Under the pieces are notes generated by a model, which worked only from the letters and a program-made list of their open reading frames with translations, was not told where the DNA came from and did no database searches. Shown piece after piece: positions 42,683 to 51,773 of a DNA stretch of 64,000 nt. The DNA is taken from assembly GCA_947489705.1 (NCBI GenBank), contig CANLEQ010000006.1, positions 155,884-219,883 on the forward strand. Direction: 5' to 3'. The first letter of the stretch is position 1, and each line of letters begins with the position of its first letter. This DNA comes from an uncultured Paracoccaceae bacterium. GTDB lineage: Bacteria; Pseudomonadota; Alphaproteobacteria; Rhodobacterales; Rhodobacteraceae. The translations under genes were made by a program, and so were the position numbers.

Positions 42683-44110
42683 ATGACCGACATGCTGGAC
42701 CGCTCCGCGCGAAACACTCTGGAGGATTTCGCGACCGGGCGGTTGTCTCCGGTCGATTACATGGAGGCCCTGATCTCGCGGGTCGAGGTCAGCGAGCCCC
42801 ATGTCGCGGCTCTCTGGGCATTCTCGCCCGAACGGTCGCTCGACGCCGCCCGCGCGGCCGAGAAGCGCTGGCGCGATGGCGTCCCGACGGGCCCGCTCGA
42901 CGGGATGCCGGTCTCGGTGAAGGAGTTGATCGCGACCGAAGGTGAGCCTGTTCCGCTGGGCACGGCGGCGACCGACCTCGTGCCGGCGGCGCAGGACGCG
43001 CCGACCGCCGCCCGGCTGCGCGAAGCGGGCGCGATCATGTTCGCCAAGACCACCTGCCCGGATTACGGGATGCTGACCTCGGGCCTTTCGTCGTTCCACG
43101 CGCTCAGCCGCAATCCGTGGGACGTGTCGCAAAATCCCGGCGGATCCTCCGCGGGGGCGGCATCCGCGGCCGCGGCGGGCTACGGCCCCCTGCATATCGG
43201 CACCGATATCGGTGGCTCGATCCGCCTGCCCGCGGGATTGACCGGCATCTTCGGGCTGAAGCCGTCGCATGGCCGTGTCCCGGTCGCGCCCTTCTATACC
43301 GGACGCTGCGTCGGACCGATGACCGCGCGCGCCGACGATGCCGCGATCCTGATGCACGTGATCTCGCGCCCCGACTGGCGCGACGCGACGGCGCTTCCCC
43401 CCGAGGCGCTCGATTACGACGCGGCACCCTTGCCGCCCACGGGATTGCGGATCGGGCTGATGCTCGATGCGGGCTGCGGCCTCGACCCCGATCCCGAAGT
43501 CACGGCCGCCGTAACGCATGCCGCGGACGTCTTCGCCCAGGGCGGCGCCCGGATCGTGCCGATCGAGGGGGTCCTGACGCGCGACATGCTCGACGGGCTC
43601 GACGTCGCGTGGCGGGCCCGGTTCTGGTCGCAGATGGAGAAGCTGCCGACCGAGAACCGGGACCGGATCCTGCCCTATATCCGGCAATGGGCCGAGGCGG
43701 GTGCCGATGCGAAGGCCACTGAGGTCGCCGACGGCTTCGACGCGATGTTCCGGATGCGGGTCGCGACCGCCGAGGCCATGCACGGGCTCGACGCGATCCT
43801 GTCGCCGGTGAACCCGAATGTCAGCTATCCGGCCGAATGGGCCTCGCCGACCAACGATCCCGCGCGGCCATTCGAGCATATCTGCTTCACCGTGCCGTGG
43901 AACATGGGCGAGCAGCCCGCCTGCTCGGTCAATTGCGGCTTCTCCCGGAGCGGCATGCCGATCGGCCTGCAGATCGTCGCGCCGCGATTCCACGACGTTC
44001 GCGTACTCTCCATGGCGCGCTGGTGGGAAGAGGCGCGTGGTGCTGGCCCGAACTGGCCCCGGTTCGACGGGCCGAGACGCGAAACGGAGGCCGTCAAAAC
44101 CCGGCCATGA
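42683..44110 (+). CDS. Amidase (amidase-signature family)
   Basis: A 475-residue amide hydrolase with the Ser-cisSer-Lys triad region: lysine in MPVSVKELIA (about 72-81), NPGGSSAGAASAAAAG (about 150-165) and the nucleophile region GTDIGGSIRLPAGLTG (about 172-187). The frame extends far upstream over the antisense kds genes; ATG at 42683 after AAGGACG begins the normal domain. Substrate is unknown. Its 3' end overlaps the convergent IclR gene by 17 bp, so regulator and enzyme may influence each other. Confidence 0.88.
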   Translation: MTDMLDRSARNTLEDFATGRLSPVDYMEALISRVEVSEPHVAALWAFSPERSLDAARAAEKRWRDGVPTGPLDGMPVSVKELIATEGEPVPLGTAATDLVPAAQDAPTAARLREAGAIMFAKTTCPDYGMLTSGLSSFHALSRNPWDVSQNPGGSSAGAASAAAAGYGPLHIGTDIGGSIRLPAGLTGIFGLKPSHGRVPVAPFYTGRCVGPMTARADDAAILMHVISRPDWRDATALPPEALDYDAAPLPPTGLRIGLMLDAGCGLDPDPEVTAAVTHAADVFAQGGARIVPIEGVLTRDMLDGLDVAWRARFWSQMEKLPTENRDRILPYIRQWAEAGADAKATEVADGFDAMFRMRVATAEAMHGLDAILSPVNPNVSYPAEWASPTNDPARPFEHICFTVPWNMGEQPACSVNCGFSRSGMPIGLQIVAPRFHDVRVLSMARWWEEARGAGPNWPRFDGPRRETEAVKTRP

Positions 44111-44897
44111 TGGAATGGGCGGCTTCGAGGGCATAGGGCACCATCTGTCGCGCGAACTCCTCCGGCGCCCATTCCGACAGCGACCCCGCGATATGGATGG
44201 CGCCGAGCGGCCGTCCGCTGAGTGCAAGCGGAACTCCGATGGCGATCTCGCCGAGCAGGTATTGCTCGGTCACCATCGCAAAGCCTGCCTGCCGCGCCGC
44301 GGCGATCTCGTGCAGAAGCGCTTCGGGGTCGGTTTCGGTGCCGCGCACGGGCGCGGTCAGATCCATCTGACCGAGCAGAACACGCAGCCGCTCGTCCGGT
44401 AGGACCGAGAGCGCCGCGCGCCCCCCGGCCGTGCAGAAGGTGGGCACCGAATGCCCCACCAAGGTCGCGTAAAACGTCTCGCGCTTGCTCTGGATGCGCA
44501 GGGCGTAGATCATCCGCGCCTCGTCGAACAGGCTCAGATCCACCCGCTCATGCACGCTCTTGCGCAATTCCAGAAGGACGGGTGTCGCCTTCTGGACCAG
44601 CGGATCGAGCCGCAGCACATCAAGCGTGTGATCGAGCACCGTCAGCCCCGGCAGATACCCCCGATCGTCGAGCGATCGCCGAAGATATCCCTGACTGCGC
44701 AACGTATGCACCAGCCGCTGCGCCGCCGATCGGTCGAGGCCCGCCGCCTCGGCGATCTGCGTGAGGCTGAGCGGACCACGCGCGGCGTGGAAAGCCGAAA
44801 GGACCCGGAAAGCCCGTGCCGCCGATCGCACGAAAAGCCGATCATCCGCTGAAATTGCAGGCAGTTGCGCCGACGGCGCTCGGATCGATTGGCTCAT
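44094..44897 (-). CDS. IclR family transcriptional regulator
   Basis: A 267-residue regulator: winged helix (about 22-85, RSAARAFRVLSAFHAARGPL, QIAEAAGLDRSAAQRLVHTL) and IclR effector domain (about 100-267, with VHERVDLSLFDEARMIYA and PLGAIHIAGSLSEWAPEEFA). I chose ATG at 44897; the longer frame would cross the promoter. Divergent from the MlrC/peptide ABC operon and convergent with an amidase, it probably controls one or both. Confidence 0.88.
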   Translation of the reverse strand: MSQSIRAPSAQLPAISADDRLFVRSAARAFRVLSAFHAARGPLSLTQIAEAAGLDRSAAQRLVHTLRSQGYLRRSLDDRGYLPGLTVLDHTLDVLRLDPLVQKATPVLLELRKSVHERVDLSLFDEARMIYALRIQSKRETFYATLVGHSVPTFCTAGGRAALSVLPDERLRVLLGQMDLTAPVRGTETDPEALLHEIAAARQAGFAMVTEQYLLGEIAIGVPLALSGRPLGAIHIAGSLSEWAPEEFARQMVPYALEAAHSIMAGF

Positions 44898-44918
44898 ATC
44901 GCGGAACTCCAGTTGACA

Positions 44919-44966
44919 CCGATACAGGTCCGTTCCTAGGCTCATAAAGCGATAACTTGGTATCGG
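44919..44966. promoter_or_regulatory. Candidate IclR control region
   Basis: Inverted half-sites CCGATAC (44919-44925) and GTATCGG (44960-44966), 34 bases apart, lie in the 134-bp gap between the divergent IclR and MlrC-type genes, next to a TTGACA hexamer (44913-44918). Looks like paired operators for a tetrameric regulator. Confidence 0.4.
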
Positions 44967-45031
44967 CATGCAATACAGTTTCTCACCAGCTTGCAATTTT
45001 TATTCTGGAACAAAGGCTTGATCGCTTCGCC

Positions 45032-46576
45032 ATGAAAATTGCCATTGCCGGCTTCCTGCACGAGACGAATACCTTTGCCCCGACGAAGGCCGATTTCGAG
45101 GCCTTCACGCGCGGAGGAGGGTACATTCCGCTCGTCGAGGGACCGGCGATGCTGGAGGCGGCACGTGGCGTAAATCTGGGCATTTCCGGCATGATCGACG
45201 CGGCGCGGGACGCCCATTGGGAGATCTGTCCGCTGCTCTGGGCGGGCGCGATTCCGTCGGCGCATGTGACCCGCGCGGCCTACGAGCGCATTGCCGCCGA
45301 CATCGTCATGCGCCTGCGCGAGGCGCTTCCGGTCGACGGCGTCCTTCTGGACCTGCACGGCGCGATGGTCGCGGAACATCTCGACGATGGCGAGGGCGCG
45401 CTCGTCGCCATGATCCGGGAGGTCGTGGGCAAGGACGTGCCCGTGGTGGCCGCGCTCGACCTGCACGGCAACCTGTCGCGCGGGCTCATCGACCGGCTCG
45501 ACGGCGCGGTCGGGTTCCGCACCTACCCGCATGTCGACATGGCCGAGACCGGGGCGCGGGCCGCGCGCATGCTCGACCGCATGGTGCGAAGCGGGCGGCG
45601 ACCCGCCAAGGCCTTTCGCCAGATGGATTTCCTGGTGCCCATTCCGTTCCAATGCACCGACCTCGCCCCCGCCGATGCGCTCTACGCCCATGCCGCCTCG
45701 CTCGACGAGCGTGACGACATCTGGTCCGCATCGCTCTTCATGGGGTTTCCGGCGGCCGACATTCCCGATTGCGGCCCCTCGGCAATCTGCTTCGCGGATA
45801 CGCAGGACGCCGCGGATCGGGGTGCCGACGCGATCGCGCAACGCTATGCCGATGCGGAGGGATCGTTCGATGCCACGACCTTCGACGCGGATGCCGCCAT
45901 CGCCGAAGCGGTCCGCTTGACGCACGAGGCCGCGGTGGGGCCGATCGTCGTGGCCGACACCCAGGACAATCCCGGCGCGGGCGGCATTTCCGCGACCACC
46001 GGTCTTCTGCGGGCGATGATCGCGGCGGACGTCGAGAATGCAGCGATCGGCATCCTCGTCGATCCGATGGCGGCGGCGCTGGCGCACCGATCCGGGATCG
46101 GGGCGACGCTGGACTGCCGGCTTGGGGGGCATCCCGACCGGCAAGACTATCCGTCCCTGGAGTTGCGCGCGGTCGTCGAGCATCTTTCGGACGGCAAGCT
46201 GCACGCCACCGGCGGCTATTACGGCGGCACGCATCTCGACCTGGGGCCCTCGGCCTGTCTTCGGATCGGCGGCGTGCGCGTGGTCGTCACCAGCCGTATC
46301 GCCCAGACCGCCGATCGCGAGATGTTCCGCTTCGTGGGGATCGTGCCCGAGGAACAGTCGATCGTGGTCGTGAAGAGTTCGACCCATTTCCGCGCCGATT
46401 TCGCCCCCATAGCCGCAGCGATCCTGGTCGCGCTGTCGCCGGGCCCGATGCCGTTCGATCCCGCCGACCTGCCGTTCACGCGCCTGCGGCCGGCATTGCG
46501 CCTGCATCCGGGCGGCCCGGCATTCGGTTCGGGCACAGCGAGACAAGAAAAGATCCAACAAGGAGAAACGACATGA
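45032..46576 (+). CDS. M81 family metallopeptidase (MlrC-like)
   Basis: A 514-residue member of the MlrC family, named for the microcystin-degradation protein. It starts MKIAIAGFLHETNTFAPT; zinc-ligand regions are visible in DLHGAMVAEHLDDGEG (about 111-126), ALDLHGNLSRGL (about 141-152), YPHVDMAETG and STHFRADFAPIA near the C-terminus. ATG at 45032 is chosen because the family starts there. It overlaps the following binding-protein gene (ATGA). Members are widespread with peptide transporters and most have no link to microcystin. Confidence 0.88.
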   Translation: MKIAIAGFLHETNTFAPTKADFEAFTRGGGYIPLVEGPAMLEAARGVNLGISGMIDAARDAHWEICPLLWAGAIPSAHVTRAAYERIAADIVMRLREALPVDGVLLDLHGAMVAEHLDDGEGALVAMIREVVGKDVPVVAALDLHGNLSRGLIDRLDGAVGFRTYPHVDMAETGARAARMLDRMVRSGRRPAKAFRQMDFLVPIPFQCTDLAPADALYAHAASLDERDDIWSASLFMGFPAADIPDCGPSAICFADTQDAADRGADAIAQRYADAEGSFDATTFDADAAIAEAVRLTHEAAVGPIVVADTQDNPGAGGISATTGLLRAMIAADVENAAIGILVDPMAAALAHRSGIGATLDCRLGGHPDRQDYPSLELRAVVEHLSDGKLHATGGYYGGTHLDLGPSACLRIGGVRVVVTSRIAQTADREMFRFVGIVPEEQSIVVVKSSTHFRADFAPIAAAILVALSPGPMPFDPADLPFTRLRPALRLHPGGPAFGSGTARQEKIQQGETT

Positions 46577-48183
46577 GCTTCAAACCCAGAATGGGGACGT
46601 TCAGAAACACCTCCGTCGCCGCGGTGATGGCGGGCGCGACACTCGCAGCGCCCATGGCGTTCGCCCAGGACGACGAGACCACGACCCTCACCGCCGTGAT
46701 GCATTCGGGGCTGCGCGTCCTCGACCCGATCATCACGACGGCGCACATCACCCGCGATCACGGCTACATGATCTACGACGTGCTGACCGCGGTCGACGAG
46801 AATTTCGAGCCGCAGCCCCAGATGGCCTCGTGGGAGGTCTCGGACGACGACCTGACATATACCTTCACGCTGCGCGACGGGCTGATGTTCCACGACGGCT
46901 CCCCCGTGACCGCGGAAGACGTCGTCGCATCGCTGGAGCGCTGGGGCCAGATCGATTCCGGCGGCCAGCTGATCTTCGACCGCACCGAAAGCCTCGAAGC
47001 GACAGACGAAAAGACCGTCACCTGGACCCTGAGCGAGCCCTTTCCGCCGCTGCTGACGGTCATCTCCAAGCAATCGGCGGTGCCGCCCTTCATCATGCCC
47101 GCGAGCGTGGCCGCCACCTCGCCGGACGAAACGATCACCGAATATATCGGCTCCGGACCCTTCGTCTTCGAGGAGGACGAATACGAGCCCGGCGTCTCGG
47201 TCACCTATTCCAAGTTCGAGGATTACGTGCCCCGCGACGAACCGGCAAGCTGGATGGCCGGCGGCAAGGTCGTCAATGTCGACGAGGTCGTCTGGACCAC
47301 GATGCCCGACGCCGTGACGGCCGTGAACGCGCTGTCGAACGGCGAGGTCGACTATATCGAGCAGGTCCAGATCGACCTTCTCCCGATCCTCGAGAACGCG
47401 CCGGACGTGGTCGTCGAGACACGTGACGACCTCGGTTATGTCGCGATCGGGCGGCCGAACTTCCTCTATCCCCCGTTCGACAACAAGGAGCTTCGCCAGG
47501 CCGCACTGACCGCGCTCGACCAGGAGAACATGCTCGCCACGATGCAGGGCAACCCCGACTACTACAACGTCTGCGGCGCGATCTTCGGCTGCGCCACGCC
47601 GCTGGCCGACGAGAGCGGATCCGACCCCGTCACCTCCGACGACGAGGGCCCCGAACAGGCCCGCGCCATGCTTGAGGAGGCCGGATACGACGGCACCCCG
47701 ATCGTCCTGATGGCGCCCACCGACGTGATCAGCCTGGTGAACCAGCCGGTCGTCGCCGCGCAGGCGCTGCGCGAAGCGGGCTTTGAGGTCGAGCTGCAAT
47801 CCATGGACTGGCAGTCGCTGGTGCAGCGGCGCGCGCAGCAAAGCCCGGTCTCGGAAGGCGGCTGGAACCTCTTCTTCACCAACTGGATGGTGCCCGAGGT
47901 CTCCGATCCGCTGATCAACGTGATGCTGAACGGTCGCGGCGACGATGCGTGGTTCGGCTGGCCGACGGACCCGGAACTCGAGGAGATGCGCGAGGAATTC
48001 ATCGCCGCCGAGGACGAGGCCGCCCGCAAGGAGGTCGCCGTGCGCATCCAGGAGCATGTGATGGACAACGTCAACTACATGCATATGGGCGAATACCTGA
48101 TCCCGCAGGCCCGCAGCACGGCAATCGAAGGCATGCTGCCGTCGCCCGTGCCGGTGTTCTGGAACCTCACCAAGGGCGAATGA
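46573..48183 (+). CDS. Dipeptide-type ABC transporter substrate-binding protein
   Basis: A 536-residue SBP_bac_5 receptor with a signal peptide (about 1-32, ending PMAFAQDD). Conserved stretches: SGLRVLDPIITTAHITRDHG (about 45-64), SDDDLTYTFTLRDGLMFHDG (about 91-110), TAEDVVASLERWG, RQAALTALDQENML. AGGAGAAACGAC precedes ATG. A GC-rich hairpin follows the gene before the permeases. Confidence 0.92.
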   Translation: MSFKPRMGTFRNTSVAAVMAGATLAAPMAFAQDDETTTLTAVMHSGLRVLDPIITTAHITRDHGYMIYDVLTAVDENFEPQPQMASWEVSDDDLTYTFTLRDGLMFHDGSPVTAEDVVASLERWGQIDSGGQLIFDRTESLEATDEKTVTWTLSEPFPPLLTVISKQSAVPPFIMPASVAATSPDETITEYIGSGPFVFEEDEYEPGVSVTYSKFEDYVPRDEPASWMAGGKVVNVDEVVWTTMPDAVTAVNALSNGEVDYIEQVQIDLLPILENAPDVVVETRDDLGYVAIGRPNFLYPPFDNKELRQAALTALDQENMLATMQGNPDYYNVCGAIFGCATPLADESGSDPVTSDDEGPEQARAMLEEAGYDGTPIVLMAPTDVISLVNQPVVAAQALREAGFEVELQSMDWQSLVQRRAQQSPVSEGGWNLFFTNWMVPEVSDPLINVMLNGRGDDAWFGWPTDPELEEMREEFIAAEDEAARKEVAVRIQEHVMDNVNYMHMGEYLIPQARSTAIEGMLPSPVPVFWNLTKGE

Positions 48184-48200
48184 TGCGCCCATCGTGATCC

Positions 48201-48228
48201 CGGCGCGCGGGAGCTGTCCCGCGCGCCG
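48201..48228 (+). terminator. Intercistronic hairpin after the binding-protein gene
   Basis: A perfect 12-bp stem (CGGCGCGCGGGA with TCCCGCGCGCCG) and a GCTG tetraloop, in the 77-bp gap between binding protein and DppB-type permease. Only a weak CTTTCCT follows, so likely a stability or attenuation element rather than a full terminator. Same placement as at 6446-6474. Confidence 0.7.
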
Positions 48229-48260
48229 CTTTCCTGTCCCCCTCGAAACGAGGCCGGTCG

Positions 48261-49202
48261 ATGCTGAGCTATATCCTGAAACGTGTGCTGGCCACGGTGC
48301 CGGTCATGATCATCGTCGCGGTGTTCGTCTTCTTGCTGTTGCGCCTCACGCCCGGCGATCCGGCCGCGATCCTGGCCGGTGACGCCGCGACCCCCGCGCA
48401 GCTCGAACGGATCCGCGATCGGCTGGGTCTCAACGATCCGTTGCACATCCAGTTCTTCACCTGGGTCTTTCAGATGCTGAAGGGCGATCTGGGCACCTCG
48501 CTGATCTCGAACACCGATGTCGGCGGGATGATCGTCAGCCGGCTCGGGCCCACCATCAACATCGCGTTGATGACCATCGTGATCTCGGTGGCGCTCGCGG
48601 TGCCGATGGGGGTCATCGCGGCCTGGCGGCATCGCACGTGGGTCGATTTCGCGGTGATGTCGTTTTCGGTACTGGGCTTTTCCATTCCGGTCTTCGTCAT
48701 CGGCTACATCTTCATCCAGATCTTCGCCATCGAACTGCGCTGGTTCCCGGTGCAGGGCTATACCGCACCCTCCGCAGGCCTTTGGGACTTCTTTTCCCAG
48801 GCAATCCTGCCGTCGCTCACGCTCGCCACGATCTATGTCGCCCTCATCGCGCGGATGACGCGCGCCTCGATGCTCGAGGTGCTGGGAGAGGATTACATCC
48901 GCACCGCCCGCGCCAAGGGCGTCCGCGAGAACGTCGTGCTCTTCCGTCATGCCCTGCGCAATGCGGCCGTCCCGATCCTGACGATCATCGGCACCGGCTT
49001 CGCATTGCTGATTTCCGGCGTCGTCGTCACGGAATCGGTCTTCAACATTCCCGGCATAGGTCGGCTCACGGTGGATGCGATCCTCGCGCGCGATTATCCG
49101 GTGATCCAGGCGATGATCCTGCTGACCGCGGGGATCTATGTCCTGGTCAACCTGATCATCGATGTCTCCTATTCCTTCTTCGATCCGAGGATCCGTTACT
49201 GA
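48261..49202 (+). CDS. Dipeptide-type ABC transporter permease (DppB)
   Basis: A 313-residue permease with a DppB N-terminus (LSYILKRVLATVPVMIIVA), RLTPGDPAAILAGD (about 29-42) and the EAA loop IRTARAKGVRENVVLFRHAL (about 213-232). Its stop overlaps the DppC ATG (TGATG). Confidence 0.93.
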   Translation: MLSYILKRVLATVPVMIIVAVFVFLLLRLTPGDPAAILAGDAATPAQLERIRDRLGLNDPLHIQFFTWVFQMLKGDLGTSLISNTDVGGMIVSRLGPTINIALMTIVISVALAVPMGVIAAWRHRTWVDFAVMSFSVLGFSIPVFVIGYIFIQIFAIELRWFPVQGYTAPSAGLWDFFSQAILPSLTLATIYVALIARMTRASMLEVLGEDYIRTARAKGVRENVVLFRHALRNAAVPILTIIGTGFALLISGVVVTESVFNIPGIGRLTVDAILARDYPVIQAMILLTAGIYVLVNLIIDVSYSFFDPRIRY

Positions 49203-50089
49203 TGGCAGACATGCAGGACAGCCGCCGAAGTGCCTTCCAGACCATGACGGGATTGCTCTCGCTGCCCCGTGGCGCAAGGCTCGGTGCGGGGCCGACGATC
49301 GCCGCTTTCCTCCTCGTGGTGATCGTGGCCGCGTCGTTGCTGGCGCCGCTCTATGTCCCCTACGATCCGCTGACGATGGATGCGATGGCCCGGCTGAGCC
49401 CGGCATCGGCCGAGCACTGGCTGGGGACGGACCAGTACGGCCGCGATACGTTCAGCCGCGTGATGTATGGCGGTCGGGTCTCGCTCCTGATCGGCGTGGG
49501 GGCGTCTTTGGTCAGCGTGGCGATCGGCCTCTGCATCGGCCTGATCGCGGGCTTCTTCCGCAAGCTCGACGGGCCGATCATGCGCGTGATGGACAGCCTG
49601 ATGGCCATCCCCGCGATCCTGCTGGCGATCGCCCTCGTCGCTCTCAACGGGCCCAGCCTCGGCTCGGTCATCATCGCCATCACCATCCCCGAAGTGCCGC
49701 GCGTCGTCCGGCTGGTGCGCTCGGTGGTGCTTTCGGCGCGCGAGGAGCCCTATGTCGAGGCCGCCACCGCCCTCGGCTCCTCGATGCCCAAGATCCTCAT
49801 CCAGCACCTGATGCCGAACACGCTCGCGCCGCTGATCGTCCAGGGCACCTATATCTGCGCCTCCGCGATCCTGATCGAGGCGATCCTGAGCTTTCTCGGC
49901 GCGGGCGTCAGCACCGAGATCCCCACCTGGGGCAACATCATGGCCGAGGGGCGCAACTACTTCCAGATCAAGCCGGGGCTGATCTTCTGGCCGGGGCTGC
50001 TTCTGTCGCTCTGCATCCTGTCGATCAACCTGCTCGGCGATACCGCGCGCGATCTGCTCGATCCGCGGATGAAGAAACGCGAAGGATAA
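49202..50089 (+). CDS. Dipeptide-type ABC transporter permease (DppC)
   Basis: A 295-residue permease with WLGTDQYGRDTFSRVMYGGR (about 73-92) and the EAA loop EAATALGSSMPKILIQHLMP (about 186-205). Other in-frame starts lie inside the DppB gene; ATG at 49202 begins after the previous stop by one-base overlap. Partner of the preceding DppB. Confidence 0.93.
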   Translation: MADMQDSRRSAFQTMTGLLSLPRGARLGAGPTIAAFLLVVIVAASLLAPLYVPYDPLTMDAMARLSPASAEHWLGTDQYGRDTFSRVMYGGRVSLLIGVGASLVSVAIGLCIGLIAGFFRKLDGPIMRVMDSLMAIPAILLAIALVALNGPSLGSVIIAITIPEVPRVVRLVRSVVLSAREEPYVEAATALGSSMPKILIQHLMPNTLAPLIVQGTYICASAILIEAILSFLGAGVSTEIPTWGNIMAEGRNYFQIKPGLIFWPGLLLSLCILSINLLGDTARDLLDPRMKKREG

Positions 50090-50092
50090 GTC

Positions 50093-51763
50093 ATGCAATT
50101 CCGATCCGGCGACTTCTCCGACGCCAAGCGGGTGCTGAAGATCCGTCAGCTGAAAGTCGGTCTTTGCGACAATCCCGAGGCGGAAAAGGTGCTCAAGGGC
50201 ATCGATCTCGACATCCGGAGCGGCGAGAGCCACTGCCTCGTGGGCGAGTCGGGCTCGGGCAAGTCGGTCACGTCGCTGGCGATCATGGGCCTGCTGCCCC
50301 CCGGCGCGTTGGAGATCCAGGGCGGCCTGATCCAGGTCGGCGATACCGAGATCACCACGGCGAGCCAGTCGCAGATGCGCAAGCTGCGCGCGCGGCGCAT
50401 CTCGATGATCTTCCAGGAACCGATGACCGCCCTCAACCCGGTCCTGCGTGTCGGCGACCAGATCGAGGAGGTGCTCAGGATGCATACCGATCTGTCGAGC
50501 TCCGAGGTGACGGAGCGCACGCTGCAGATCATGCGCGACGTGCACCTGCCGGATGTGGAGCGGATGCACGGGGCCTTTCCGCACCAATTGTCCGGCGGTC
50601 AGCGACAGCGCATCATGATTGCCATGGCCCTCGTGCTGGATCCGGACCTGCTGATCGCGGACGAGCCCACCACCGCGCTCGACGTGACGACCCAGAAGCA
50701 GATCCTCAAGCTCATCTCCGAGATGCAGGAACGCCACGGCACCGCCGTCCTCTTCATCACCCACGACATGGGGGTGGTGGCCGAGATCGCCGACACCGTC
50801 AGCGTCATGCGGGAAGGGACCATCGTCGAGAAGGCGCCGATCCGCACGCTTCTGACCGAGCCGGAAAAGGACTATACGCGCAAGCTGCTGGCGGCGGTGC
50901 CGAACCTCAAGCCACGCGAAGCCCGCGCCGACAAGGGCCGCGACCCGGTGCTGAGGATCGACCGGCTCGGGATGACTTATGGCGGGGGCGGGTTCTTCCG
51001 AAAGTCCGAAGGGGTGCGCGCGGCCGACGCGGTCAGCTTCACGATCGCGCCGGGTCGGACGCTCGGCATCGTTGGGGAATCCGGGTCGGGCAAATCCACC
51101 GTGGCGCGGTGCATCATGCGTCTGATCGACCCGACGGACGGGTCCATCAACGTGGCGGGAACCGAGATCGCGCATCTGTCGCGACGCAAGCTGCAACCCT
51201 GGCGCCGGCATTTCCAGATCGTGTTCCAGGATCCCTATCGTTCGCTCAACCCGCGATGGACCGTCGGGCGCAGCCTTTGCGAGGGTCCCGTCAATTTCGG
51301 CACGCCCCGGGCCCAGGCGATGACCCGCGCCGCGGAGCTGATGGAGATCGTGGGCCTGCCCCGCGACGCGCTCGACCGCTATCCGCACCAGTTCTCCGGC
51401 GGCCAGAGGCAGCGCATCGCCATCGCCCGCGCCGTCGCGATGGAACCCGACGTACTCGTGGCCGACGAAGCCGTCTCCGCGCTCGACGTCAGTGTCCAGG
51501 CGCAGGTCCTCGACCTGCTGGACGAGATCCAGGACCGCTTCGGCATCGCGGTGCTCTTCATCACCCACGATCTGCGCGTCGCGGCCCAGATCTGCGACGA
51601 CGTGCTGGTGATGCAGAACGGCAAGATCGTCGAGCACGGTCCCGCCGCGCGCGTGCTGGGCCATCCCGATCACGACTACACCCGGTCCCTGATCGATGCG
51701 GCCCCCGGCCGTGCCTGGGATTTCGCCAATTTTCGGCCCCACGACGCGGCGGCCACAACCTGA
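50093..51763 (+). CDS. Dipeptide-type ABC transporter, fused dual ATP-binding protein
   Basis: A 556-residue fused DppD-DppF ATPase. First half: Walker A GESGSGKS (about 51-58), signature [21 protein letters not shown]. Second half: Walker [10 protein letters not shown] (about 327-335), signature [28 protein letters not shown]. Three bases after the DppC stop. Together with 46573-50089 it makes a complete importer of peptides or peptide-like compounds. Confidence 0.93.
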   Translation: MQFRSGDFSDAKRVLKIRQLKVGLCDNPEAEKVLKGIDLDIRSGESHCLVGESGSGKSVTSLAIMGLLPPGALEIQGGLIQVGDTEITTASQSQMRKLRARRISMIFQEPMTALNPVLRVGDQIEEVLRMHTDLSSSEVTERTLQIMRDVHLPDVERMHGAFPHQLSGGQRQRIMIAMALVLDPDLLIADEPTTALDVTTQKQILKLISEMQERHGTAVLFITHDMGVVAEIADTVSVMREGTIVEKAPIRTLLTEPEKDYTRKLLAAVPNLKPREARADKGRDPVLRIDRLGMTYGGGGFFRKSEGVRAADAVSFTIAPGRTLGIVGESGSGKSTVARCIMRLIDPTDGSINVAGTEIAHLSRRKLQPWRRHFQIVFQDPYRSLNPRWTVGRSLCEGPVNFGTPRAQAMTRAAELMEIVGLPRDALDRYPHQFSGGQRQRIAIARAVAMEPDVLVADEAVSALDVSVQAQVLDLLDEIQDRFGIAVLFITHDLRVAAQICDDVLVMQNGKIVEHGPAARVLGHPDHDYTRSLIDAAPGRAWDFANFRPHDAAATT

Positions 51764-51773
51764 GGACCCTTCC

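Noticed and set aside
46219..48192. Long minus-strand frame (657 codons) opposite MlrC and the binding protein; similar long frames at 4459-6240, 49196-51883 and 61225-63147
   Set aside because: All lie antisense to strong known genes and show only the high-Arg/Asp/His composition of shadow frames.
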